The notes under the pieces: generated by a model
Seen by the model: the letters and a program-made list of their open reading frames with translations, nothing else
Told to the model about the DNA's origin: nothing
Databases searched by the model: none
Program-made: the position numbers and the translations under genes
In this document: in pieces, positions 1 through 6,155 of the stretch
How positions within the stretch are numbered: position 1 is the stretch's first letter
Layout: every line of letters begins with the position of its first letter
Source: Lachnospiraceae bacterium UBA6452
GTDB taxonomy: Bacteria > Bacillota > Clostridia > Lachnospirales > Lachnospiraceae
Length of the DNA: 9,391 nucleotides
NCBI GenBank assembly: GCA_002441865.1
Contig: DJNY01000106.1
Span: 1-9,391, forward strand
Reading direction: 5' to 3'

Positions 1-738
1 TGGTACACACAGGGATATATCCAGCTTGCGGGAGAAGACATGGCAGCAGCGGAGGAAGCAGCCAAGACAGTGAAGTCAGCAAAGGTTAAGAAGCTGTGGC
101 CGTGTGTAGAGGTGTCGAAGCTGATCTATCCTGCAGCAGTTGTGTATATGGCAGCAAAAGAAGCTGTGGATGCGCAGAATAACGGAGTGCCGTATGTATC
201 AGCGTCCAATACACAGGTAAGCATTGACAGGCTGTGCACAGCATCCGGCGCAACGATCAGACTGAATCAGAAGAATGCAAATGATCTAAATGATAAAGGA
301 ATTGCAACTTTTAACTTCTCGGATATGGCATGGGTAACCTGGGGCGTGTGCATGGCGAATTATACGGAAGAGGGCAGAGACACTATCTCGCCGGATGAGC
401 TGAACGATGTGGCAGTACAGATGAGAGATTATGTATCAAATCTGTTCCAGCATGATTATGCACAGGCAATCGATAAGCCTATGAGCGTCAGAGATGCCAA
501 TGATATCGTCACAGGATTCCAGAACACGCTGGATGTCATGGTATCAAACGGACAGTTGATCTATGCAAAGGTAGAATTCAAGGAAGATGAAAATTCAACA
601 GCAGATCTCGCGTCCGGTGATTTCACGTTCAATGTAGCTGAGACAAATACGCCGCCAAAGAAGTCAATTACGGCAAAGATCAGATACGATGCAGCTGCAC
701 TGGCTGATAGTTTTTCGGAAAGTGAGGTGGAAGGTTAA
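1..738 (+). CDS. FI: Contractile tail sheath protein, C-terminal part (5' end outside window)
   Basis: The reading frame is open from base 1 to the TAA at 736-738, giving 245 residues with no start of its own, so this is the C-terminal part of a longer protein. Several blocks match the C-terminal half of P2 FI-type sheath proteins: a GIATFNFSDMAWVTWGV block near residues 101-117, a helical stretch around MRDYVSNLFQ that in the family packs against the tube, and a final beta-rich TNTPPKKSITAKIRYD segment resembling the P2 end. In the family, the sheath polymerises around the tube and contracts to drive it through the envelope. The gene lies directly upstream of the tube gene and overlaps it by one base (TAATG), the normal FI-FII order. 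An in-frame ATG at 40 should not be taken as the start, because matching sequence (WYTQGYIQLAGED) continues upstream of it. Confidence 0.88.
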   Translation, partial: WYTQGYIQLAGEDMAAAEEAAKTVKSAKVKKLWPCVEVSKLIYPAAVVYMAAKEAVDAQNNGVPYVSASNTQVSIDRLCTASGATIRLNQKNANDLNDKGIATFNFSDMAWVTWGVCMANYTEEGRDTISPDELNDVAVQMRDYVSNLFQHDYAQAIDKPMSVRDANDIVTGFQNTLDVMVSNGQLIYAKVEFKEDENSTADLASGDFTFNVAETNTPPKKSITAKIRYDAAALADSFSESEVEG

Positions 739-1274
739 TGGCTGAAAAATTTGTAGATAAAATTGAGGATCTGCTTGCACAGGTAATTAAGGCAGACGGC
801 AACAAAGAACTTGATAACCTGCTTTCATTTACACTTCCGGATGTGACTGCAAAGACAGAATCAATCAGCGGCTATTCGGGCATGGTTGGAGAAATTTCGT
901 TCCCGAACTGGAGCGAACTTGAGACTATGGAGCTGTCACTGAAGTTTTCCAATTATCCGGATTCACTGAAAGAATATCTGACGACAGGATCTGTCACTGT
1001 CAAGCTGAACTGGGCAGAATCATATGTTAATAAGTCCGGAGCGCTGGCATATGATTCGTATGCGGCAACATTATCAGTATTCCCGGCAAATCTTCCGGGC
1101 GGCGATAAAAAGAAGGGTGAACGATCTGAAAACGAATTCAAGTCACAGGTCAAAGCATACAAGCTTATTAAAAACGGAACAGAAATCTGCGATATCGATC
1201 TTTTGACCGGAAAGGTCAAAATTTTCGGTACGGATATGGCAACAAACATGAAATCAGCACTGATTAAATATTAG
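738..1274 (+). CDS. FII: Phage major tail tube protein (P2 FII-like)
   Basis: This 178-residue protein is close to the usual 165-180 residues of P2 FII tube proteins. It has the early LPDVTAKTESISGYSG block (residues 33-48), equivalent to the LPKLxxKTExxxGGGMxG signature, a central beta-rich region, and a closing DIDLLTGKVKIFGTDM block (152-167) like the family's IDVLGMxxxVNGxD. The product stacks in hexameric rings to form the inner tube of the contractile tail. The ATG overlaps the sheath stop as TAATG, and GAGGTGG about 7 nt upstream inside the sheath gene serves as ribosome binding site, so translation is probably coupled to the sheath. ORFs on the opposite strand here are shadows. Confidence 0.9.
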   Translation: MAEKFVDKIEDLLAQVIKADGNKELDNLLSFTLPDVTAKTESISGYSGMVGEISFPNWSELETMELSLKFSNYPDSLKEYLTTGSVTVKLNWAESYVNKSGALAYDSYAATLSVFPANLPGGDKKKGERSENEFKSQVKAYKLIKNGTEICDIDLLTGKVKIFGTDMATNMKSALIKY

Positions 1275-1285
1275 GAGGAAAGAAA

Positions 1286-1711
1286 ATGATGGAAGCAACT
1301 GAAACAAAAACAAAATTCGAGGATGAAGATATCTATGAAGAAGGGCTTGGTGAAGAAGAGCCGGATACAGATGTGGTGGATGAAGAAGAGGAAAAAGTGA
1401 AAGAATCAGGCGTATTTACCTTGACAGAACCTGTTTTTTATGAAGGAGAACAGATCAGAAAAATCCCTTATGATTTCAACAATGTGACACCGGTACAGTA
1501 CCAGCATGTGATCAAAGCAGTCAGCAAAAAAGAAAACGTGACAGTACCGGAACTGAATACAAATGTGCAGTTCACTTTATTCTGCCGTGCAGCTCAGATG
1601 CCGGTTGCTGTTCTGAAATCAGTAAGTAAGATTCAGGACTTCACAGCAATGTGTGCAATTGCCCGGAATTTTTTATTGTCAAAGCAGGACGAGGAAGAGG
1701 ATGTCCTGTAA
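1286..1711 (+). CDS. E: Tail assembly chaperone, zero-frame product (gpE / gp41-like)
   Basis: This 141-residue protein sits between the tube and tape measure genes, where tail assembly chaperones are always found. Residues 43-75 (VFTLTEPVFYEGEQIRKIPY and following) match the opening of the P2 E / Mu gp41 chaperone family, followed by a compact helical domain. The family binds the tape measure and tube subunits before assembly and is absent from the finished tail. The N-terminus is strongly acidic: residues 12-40 hold 17 Asp/Glu in 29 positions, which is unusual and probably disordered. AGGAGG at 1273-1278 lies 7 nt before ATG 1286; an adjacent in-frame ATG at 1289 is an alternative start. 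The gene carries a -1 frameshift signal near its end, so this form is the majority termination product. Confidence 0.87.
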   Translation: MMEATETKTKFEDEDIYEEGLGEEEPDTDVVDEEEEKVKESGVFTLTEPVFYEGEQIRKIPYDFNNVTPVQYQHVIKAVSKKENVTVPELNTNVQFTLFCRAAQMPVAVLKSVSKIQDFTAMCAIARNFLLSKQDEEEDVL

Positions 1712-1875
1712 TTTCCGAAAAAGCATACTTCATCACAAGATATTCAAGCACATCATATAATGAAGTTATGAGCCTCTCTTTTGGAGAGGCTGATGCGCTT
1801 TTTCTTGGAATATGCAGAATCATAGAAGAGGAAAATAAAGCAAGGAAGAAAGCTATGAGGAACGAAGATGGCTAA
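1286..1875 (+). CDS. Tail assembly chaperone frameshift product E+E'
   Basis: Ribosomes that slip -1 at 1669-1675 leave the zero frame after codon 130 (ending 1675) and re-read from base 1675 in the -1 frame to the TAA at 1873-1875. This gives a product of about 196 residues: 130 shared plus 66 new, the new part beginning IVKAGRGRG. The extension contains YNEVMSLSFGEADALFLGI and a charged helix EEENKARKKAMRN, resembling P2 E' and lambda T extensions, which recruit the tape measure or tube. The extension has no ribosome binding site or good start of its own, and fills the otherwise empty gap before the tape measure gene, whose ATG (1868) overlaps its end by 8 nt. Slippery site, hairpin and position are seen directly; that frameshifting occurs is inferred from P2, lambda and Mu. 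Confidence 0.85.
1669..1675 (+). promoter_or_regulatory. -1 programmed ribosomal frameshift slippery heptamer T_TTT_TTA
   Basis: In the zero frame of the chaperone gene the codons read AAT TTT TTA TTG, giving an exact X_XXY_YYZ heptamer (T TTT TTA). P2 uses T_TTT_TTG at the same place, and T_TTT_TTA is also the heptamer of the HIV-1 gag-pol shift. It lies 12 codons before the zero-frame stop. The -1 frame then stays open for 66 codons, right up to the tape measure start. Confidence 0.87.
1685..1708 (+). promoter_or_regulatory. Frameshift-stimulating hairpin downstream of the slippery site
   Basis: CAGGAC (1685-1690) pairs perfectly with GTCCTG (1703-1708). G-U wobbles can extend the stem by one pair at each end (1684/1709 and 1691/1702). 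The spacer from the heptamer to the stem is 9 nt, within the range that stimulates -1 slippage. The loop is purine-rich (GAGGAAGAGGAT), and its AGAGG (1696-1700) could pair with CCTCT at 1773-1777 to form a long-range pseudoknot. That last pairing is speculative. Confidence 0.65.
1771..1791 (+). repeat. Inverted repeat (8-bp hairpin) inside the E' extension
   Basis: AGCCTCTC (1771-1778) and GAGAGGCT (1784-1791) are perfect reverse complements around a TTTTG loop. The element lies within the -1-frame extension about 77 nt upstream of the tape measure ATG. A T-run occurs only after six or so intervening bases, so it does not look like a normal intrinsic terminator. It may be RNA structure linked to the frameshift or chance pairing within coding sequence. 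Confidence 0.45.
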
Positions 1876-4309
1876 AACACTTAAAACCACGCTTCTTCTT
1901 GCAGGAAAGTTGGATGCATCTTTTAATAAAGCGTTTAGTGCAGCGGAAAAAGCTGCAAAGGTGTCTGGTGGTAAAATAGAATCAACAATCAAAAAGATTC
2001 CAAAAACGGCAAAAGAGGGAATCAATAATTTGCCGAAAACAATCGAGCAAGGAATAACTGCTTCAGTCGAGAAAACATTGAGCAAGGCAGAAAAAGCCGT
2101 AAAGACTGCAAGCAATAGGATTGGTTCTACTTTAAAAAAAACAGGTCAGATTGCTAAAAAGGCAGGGGTGGCAGTCGCAGCAGGAGCTACAGCGGCCACT
2201 CTTGCTATAGGTGCATTTACTACAGCAGCTGCACAAAATGCTGCGGCGCTGGAGAGCTCCATGGCAAACGTAGGGACGTTGCTGGATGGAACGGCGGAAC
2301 AGGTAAAAGCAAGAACACAAGAATTATCCGCTGATGTAATTAAGGTTTCAAATGCAACCGGCATATCGACAGATGAGTTATCATCTGGTCTGTATGATGT
2401 TATATCAGCGGTTGGAGACACAGAAGACTCCATAAAAATCATGGAAATCGCCGCAAAAGCGGCGGCTGCAGGAAATGCAGAAACAGCAGAGGCAGTATCC
2501 CTTCTGACGGCTGTTACAAAGGGATATGGTGATACATCCGGTGAAGCATTTCAGAAGGCGTCAGATCTTGCATTCCAGACGGTTAAACTGGGGCAGACAA
2601 CGTTCCCGGAACTGGCGGCATCAATAGGCAAGGTAACACCGCTTGCAAGTGCATTAGGTGTACAGCAGGAAGAATTATTTGGTGTATTCGCAACACTGAC
2701 AGGTGTTACAGGATCAGCAGCGGAAGTAGCAACGCAGTACAAATCAATACTGGCAGGCCTCATGACTCCATCAGAAGGCATGGCAACAGCACTTGAGTCA
2801 ATGGGATATGCTACGGGTTCTGCTGCAATCGAAGCCCTGGGATTCCAGGGAACATTGCAGGCACTGATGGGGACTGTAGATGGCGATACGCAGTCAATGG
2901 CCAAGCTGTTTAGCTCGGTAGAAGCGCAGACGGCGATCCTTTCTTTATGTGGTGCACAGGCAGACAACCTAACGAGCAAGACGGATGCGATGAGAAACTC
3001 GGCAAATGCTACAAACAATGCATTCTCGACGCAGACGGACACACTGGAATACACAATACAGAAGATTAAAAACCTTGGTCAGAACTTTATGACACAGGTT
3101 GGTCAGAAAATACTGCCATATGTAGCAGAACTGGCTTCGAAAGCGTTGCCAATGATCACGCAGGCACTGGATGATATCATGCCTGCGATCGATGCGATAG
3201 CAAGCAAAGCAGGACCGGTTTTCGAAAAAATTATAGCAAAAGTAGGACCTGTATTGTTGGAAGGAATACAGGAAATACCAAATATATTGCAAAAGGTTGG
3301 AACCGTAGCAGGAAATATCTATGCAAAGGTTAAACCGTATATAGGAACTGTAAAAGATCTTATATCCGAGATACCGGGAATATTCGATACGGTATCCGGA
3401 AAGGCGCAGGAAGTTTGGACGATACTTTCCCCGGTCGTATCAATGATCATCCAAAAGGTACAGGAAATTGCACCGGTAATCATAGGATGTGTGAGCGAAG
3501 CAATTAGCTGGATTATGAGAATCGGACAGGCGATAGCGCCGGTCGTTGCGGTCTTGGCAGCAACTCTTGCACCGGTGATTCAGGAAATTATCCCTATACT
3601 CTCTATCTTGTGGGATGTGGTAGGACAGATCGTACACCTGGTCGAGCAGGTATCTCCGGTTTTAACAGTCATCGTTGGAGTACTGGGACTTATTGCGACA
3701 CAGGTTGCGGGCAGCATCATATCAGTTCTGAAATCTGCAATGAAGATTGTACAGGACGTGATCCGCGTAGTAGGAGATCTGTTTGACATCCTTACTAATC
3801 TGGGATTGTTTGTTGTCAATGTCCTTACGGGAAATTTTGCGGCCGCTTTTGGAAACTTGGCAAATATAGTGAAAGCAGCGTGGGACGGCATCAAAGCAGT
3901 AGTACACGCAGGTCTTGTTGCAATTGTATCGCCGATCAACGCACTGATCGAAGGAGCAAATAAAGCAATCGGCGTATTCAAGGGCAAGAAAATACCGAAG
4001 ATTGAGATACCGGCATTTGCACAGGGAGCGACCGTATCAGAGCCTACACTTGCATGGGTAGGCGAAGGCAGAGATAAAGAAACAATTATCCCGCACAATA
4101 ACTCTCCAAGGTCCAGAGCACTGCTTGCGGAAGCAGAACGTGGTGTTTATGGCTCTAGCGGTGGAAAAAAAGAAATGAGCTTTGTGTATGCACCGGTGAT
4201 CAATGGAGCGGGCGATTCGATCAAAGCGGAGCTGCTGGAGGATTACGAACGCTTCAAAGAGTGGATGCAGAGATACAAGGAAGAAGACGACAGAGAGGTA
4301 TTCGCATGA
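1868..4309 (+). CDS. Tail tape measure protein, TP901 family
   Basis: The 813-residue protein sets tail length and is threaded through the tube lumen during assembly. Its N-terminus is Lys/Ala-rich and helical, followed by an Ala-rich hydrophobic stretch near residues 95-125. The TP901/PhageMin_Tail core starts around ALESSMANVGTLLDG (about 127) and continues through TGISTDELSSGLYDVISAVG, FPELAASIGKVTPLASALGV and a closing IQKIKNLGQNFMTQVGQ segment near 400. Residues 420-700 are hydrophobic, proline-punctuated helices with a recurring (I/L/V)xPV motif. The C-terminal GATVSEPTLAWVGEGRDKE region (about 720-738), then TIIP, is typical of the end of such proteins. By the rough rule of 0.15 nm per residue the tail would be about 120 nm (inference). 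The start overlaps the chaperone extension by 8 nt, with a modest AGGAA site upstream; the stop overlaps the next gene as ATGA. Confidence 0.93.
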   Translation: MAKTLKTTLLLAGKLDASFNKAFSAAEKAAKVSGGKIESTIKKIPKTAKEGINNLPKTIEQGITASVEKTLSKAEKAVKTASNRIGSTLKKTGQIAKKAGVAVAAGATAATLAIGAFTTAAAQNAAALESSMANVGTLLDGTAEQVKARTQELSADVIKVSNATGISTDELSSGLYDVISAVGDTEDSIKIMEIAAKAAAAGNAETAEAVSLLTAVTKGYGDTSGEAFQKASDLAFQTVKLGQTTFPELAASIGKVTPLASALGVQQEELFGVFATLTGVTGSAAEVATQYKSILAGLMTPSEGMATALESMGYATGSAAIEALGFQGTLQALMGTVDGDTQSMAKLFSSVEAQTAILSLCGAQADNLTSKTDAMRNSANATNNAFSTQTDTLEYTIQKIKNLGQNFMTQVGQKILPYVAELASKALPMITQALDDIMPAIDAIASKAGPVFEKIIAKVGPVLLEGIQEIPNILQKVGTVAGNIYAKVKPYIGTVKDLISEIPGIFDTVSGKAQEVWTILSPVVSMIIQKVQEIAPVIIGCVSEAISWIMRIGQAIAPVVAVLAATLAPVIQEIIPILSILWDVVGQIVHLVEQVSPVLTVIVGVLGLIATQVAGSIISVLKSAMKIVQDVIRVVGDLFDILTNLGLFVVNVLTGNFAAAFGNLANIVKAAWDGIKAVVHAGLVAIVSPINALIEGANKAIGVFKGKKIPKIEIPAFAQGATVSEPTLAWVGEGRDKETIIPHNNSPRSRALLAEAERGVYGSSGGKKEMSFVYAPVINGAGDSIKAELLEDYERFKEWMQRYKEEDDREVFA

Positions 4310-4491
4310 AGGTAGTTGCAAAACAGGGGCAGACATGGGACATGATATCGAAACAGGCATATGGGAACGAATTTTACACGCAGGAACTGATGCTGGAAAA
4401 TTCTAGCCTTTGTGGAATTTGTGTATTTGAAGGCGGAGAAGAAATTGAAGTACCGGAACTGGAAGAAGAGGTTGACAGTGCATGGAATTAA
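4306..4491 (+). CDS. X: Tail protein X (LysM-like, P2 gpX family)
   Basis: A small 61-residue protein starting MKVVAKQGQTWDMISKQAYG. The start at 4306 overlaps the tape measure stop as ATGA; a frame-open ATG at 4261 would add 15 unrelated basic residues read from tape measure sequence and is less likely. The pattern QGQTWDMISKQAYG, then LMLENSSL, then a gap and GEEIEVPEL is the LysM-like fold of P2 gpX-type proteins (TLDxICxxxYG, VLExNPGL, IxLP), and the length is close to gpX (67 residues). In P2-like and related contractile systems this small protein acts with the gpD hub at the tube/baseplate junction. The gene overlaps the hub gene by 10 nt, which supports that link. Confidence 0.86.
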   Translation: MKVVAKQGQTWDMISKQAYGNEFYTQELMLENSSLCGICVFEGGEEIEVPELEEEVDSAWN

Positions 4492-5393
4492 CGATCAAAG
4501 GTGAGAACATATCAGAACCGATCAGCAAGTGTATTTATACAGAAAATGCAACAGGAAGAGCTGATGTATTGGATATAACGATAGATGATTCGAGCAGGAA
4601 CATTGAGGCTTTGAGACTAAAAAAAGGAGATATCATATCTGCATCGAATGAAGCACAGAAGAGTGGGAAGATGTATATCTCACACGTATTTTATACAGGA
4701 AGTACAGTTGCGATCAGAGCGCTGTCGACCGACGCAAAACGGTTTACAGAAAAAACACAGTATAAAAAGGCAATCAGTTTTGAAGAGATCACAAAAGAAG
4801 TAGCAAATGAAACAGGGTATGGACTTAATATGGTTCATACCCTGAATCTATACTATCAGGAGGTACAGAGACAGAATGAAACCCCGGTTACGTATCTTGC
4901 AAGACGGCTTGCACTGGAAGGGTTCCAGATGCGCATATACGACGATACAATTATTATTTTCGACGAGCGGATCCAGGAGCAGAAAGATGCAGTGGATGAT
5001 CTGAGCGAAGACAAGCTGCAGCAACTGGCTATGAGTACGTCAGATGCAGGACTGATCGCAAGTATCAGAAACAGGTGCAAAGCAGAAGGATATACTATAG
5101 ATACATATACACAGTCGGGACTGCCCGGAAAGGCACTCGAAAAAAATATCCTATGTAGTTCCATTGCTGAGTCCGAGAGATTCTGCAAAGCGATCATGAG
5201 AGAAGCAAATAAATACGAATACCTGACCAGCGGAAGGCTGGAAGGATTAAATAAATCTACAGGGCAAATCATAGAATTTGAAACGAATAAAGCTGGGTTT
5301 TCAGGCAAGAAGTACATATACAAAGTTGCACATGACCTTGTAACCGAAAACCAGATGTTATATATGAGAAATGTGATAGCAGGAGGCTATTAA
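4482..5393 (+). CDS. D: Baseplate hub protein, P2 gpD / late control D-like (VgrG-related)
   Basis: The 303-residue protein has the outline of gpD-type hubs (P2 gpD 387, T4 gp27 391 residues), which form a trimer adapting the six-fold tube to the three-fold spike. The N-terminal half is beta-rich (DVLDITIDDSS, LKKGDIISA, GKMYISHVFYTGS). Around residues 131-160 is the conserved hub block NETPVTYLARRLALEGFQMR with YDDTIIIFDE, where the family carries ETDxxFLxRLxxxxG. The C-terminus (GRLEGLNKSTGQIIEF, then YKVAHDL) fits the hub barrel. The start ATG lies inside the X gene with a GGAAGAAGAGG purine tract 10-20 nt upstream. The protein is shorter than P2 gpD, mainly toward the C-terminus. Confidence 0.86.
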   Translation: MELTIKGENISEPISKCIYTENATGRADVLDITIDDSSRNIEALRLKKGDIISASNEAQKSGKMYISHVFYTGSTVAIRALSTDAKRFTEKTQYKKAISFEEITKEVANETGYGLNMVHTLNLYYQEVQRQNETPVTYLARRLALEGFQMRIYDDTIIIFDERIQEQKDAVDDLSEDKLQQLAMSTSDAGLIASIRNRCKAEGYTIDTYTQSGLPGKALEKNILCSSIAESERFCKAIMREANKYEYLTSGRLEGLNKSTGQIIEFETNKAGFSGKKYIYKVAHDLVTENQMLYMRNVIAGGY

Positions 5394-5573
5394 ATGATCA
5401 GGGGAACAGTGATCTTAGTGGAAGAAAAAGAAGCCCTTGTGTTATTTGAAGGGCAGAACATACAGAAATATGTGAAGATACCGCGCCATATTACAGATCT
5501 TAAAAAGGGCGATGCGGTTGCGGTATGCTTCGAAACGCAGATGCATGGTGGAATGATAGTAGGTGTTGAATAA
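5394..5573 (+). CDS. Small OB-like protein, candidate minimal baseplate spike (gpV-position)
   Basis: A 59-residue ORF (MIRGTVILVEE... to ...GGMIVGVE) directly after the hub gene, with AGGAGG at 5381-5386 placed 7 nt before its ATG. It reads as five short beta strands: RGTVILVEE, ALVLFEG, YVKIP, KKGDAVAVCFE and GGMIVGVE. The order VxxV, VxIP, L-KGD-V-V, IxGV is the pattern of OB-fold N-terminal domains in gpV/gp5/VgrG spike proteins, and the gene sits where a spike protein is expected. It has no beta-helix, no PAAR and no HxH iron-binding apex, all of which normal spikes carry after the OB domain (P2 gpV is 211 residues). The fold assignment is inference from pattern only; it could instead be an unrelated small barrel adaptor. 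The stop overlaps the next start as TAATG. Confidence 0.72.
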   Translation: MIRGTVILVEEKEALVLFEGQNIQKYVKIPRHITDLKKGDAVAVCFETQMHGGMIVGVE

Positions 5574-6145
5574 TGGGTAAATGGAAGAATGTGAAACTGA
5601 AATCGAACGTATTTGCACAGTTTCATACAAAACAGTTCTACATCGGGCAGAATGACCTCAATACATTTTCTTCGTTCTCTTCTTCATCCAGTCTGGAAAC
5701 GGAAGACAAAGAGAACGGGCAGAATATGCCGGTGGCAACCAATAAACATATAGGTGTTGGAGATATGAGTATCACAATTCCGTTAAACGAAGTGTATTCA
5801 GACAACACAGCAAATAAAAATGTATCAAAAAAAATGAAGACAAGTGTTCGATCTGAATATGAATGGTGGCGCAACGCCTGCCAAAAAGGACTTACATCTT
5901 ATTTTTACATCGGCAAAAAGCAGTTTGGCGGTAATAGATGGAAAGTGGTAGGCTGCTCGATATCGGATCTGGTGGTAAATGCAAACGGCAGTTGGAGAAA
6001 ATGCAAGGTTACCATATCTTTTAAAGAATACGCCGGAGGTATCTCAAAGAAAGACGGCAAAAAACTGAAAAAAGCAGCAGGCGGCCTTATGAAAGGAAAA
6101 AAGACAAGAGTGAGGAAAATCAAAGTTAAGAAAAAGAAAAAGTAG
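5573..6145 (+). CDS. Tail protein, gpU-like, with polylysine C-terminus
   Basis: A 190-residue protein starting at the TAATG overlap with the previous gene. The middle resembles P2 gpU-type tail proteins: GVGDMSITIPLNEVYSD (61-77) fits the family's G-x-D-x-ITLxGxLxPE segment, YEWWRNACQKGLTSYFYIG (96-114) fits the helix and 'lI.G.G' strand, and NRWKVVGCSISD with CKVTISFKEY (121-153) fits the closing strands ending in LxLKRV/KEY. In P2, gpU terminates or completes the tail. Residues 32-40 are serine-rich. The last 32 residues carry 18 Lys/Arg with one acidic residue and end in KVKKKKK, which P2 gpU lacks. Here the gene lies after the hub rather than before it as in P2. Structural role is likely; the gpU assignment is tentative. 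Confidence 0.6.
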   Translation: MGKWKNVKLKSNVFAQFHTKQFYIGQNDLNTFSSFSSSSSLETEDKENGQNMPVATNKHIGVGDMSITIPLNEVYSDNTANKNVSKKMKTSVRSEYEWWRNACQKGLTSYFYIGKKQFGGNRWKVVGCSISDLVVNANGSWRKCKVTISFKEYAGGISKKDGKKLKKAAGGLMKGKKTRVRKIKVKKKKK

Positions 6146-6155
6146 AGGAAATGCC

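Noticed and set aside
1701..1760. 19-codon mini-ORF with a GAGGAAGAGG site directly before its ATG
   Set aside because: The purine tract is the loop of the frameshift hairpin and lies within coding sequence. The peptide resembles nothing and the spacing is too short for a good start.
1771..1806. Intrinsic terminator upstream of the tape measure gene
   Set aside because: The 8-bp hairpin is not followed directly by a T-run, and it lies inside a coding extension in the middle of an essential operon.
1651..1875. Separate 74-residue gene starting at ATG 1651
   Set aside because: It has no ribosome binding site and starts inside the chaperone gene. The slippery heptamer and hairpin explain the frame better as the E' extension.
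1753..2115. Minus-strand ORF of 120 residues, and similar minus-strand frames at 2551-3054, 3580-4098 and 4856-5323
   Set aside because: They are reverse shadows of the E', tape measure and hub genes. They have no ribosome binding sites, and every plus-strand gene here has clear family support.
4261..4305. Longer N-terminus for tail protein X from ATG 4261
   Set aside because: The extra residues are out-of-frame tape measure sequence, and the family homology and ATGA overlap place the start at 4306.
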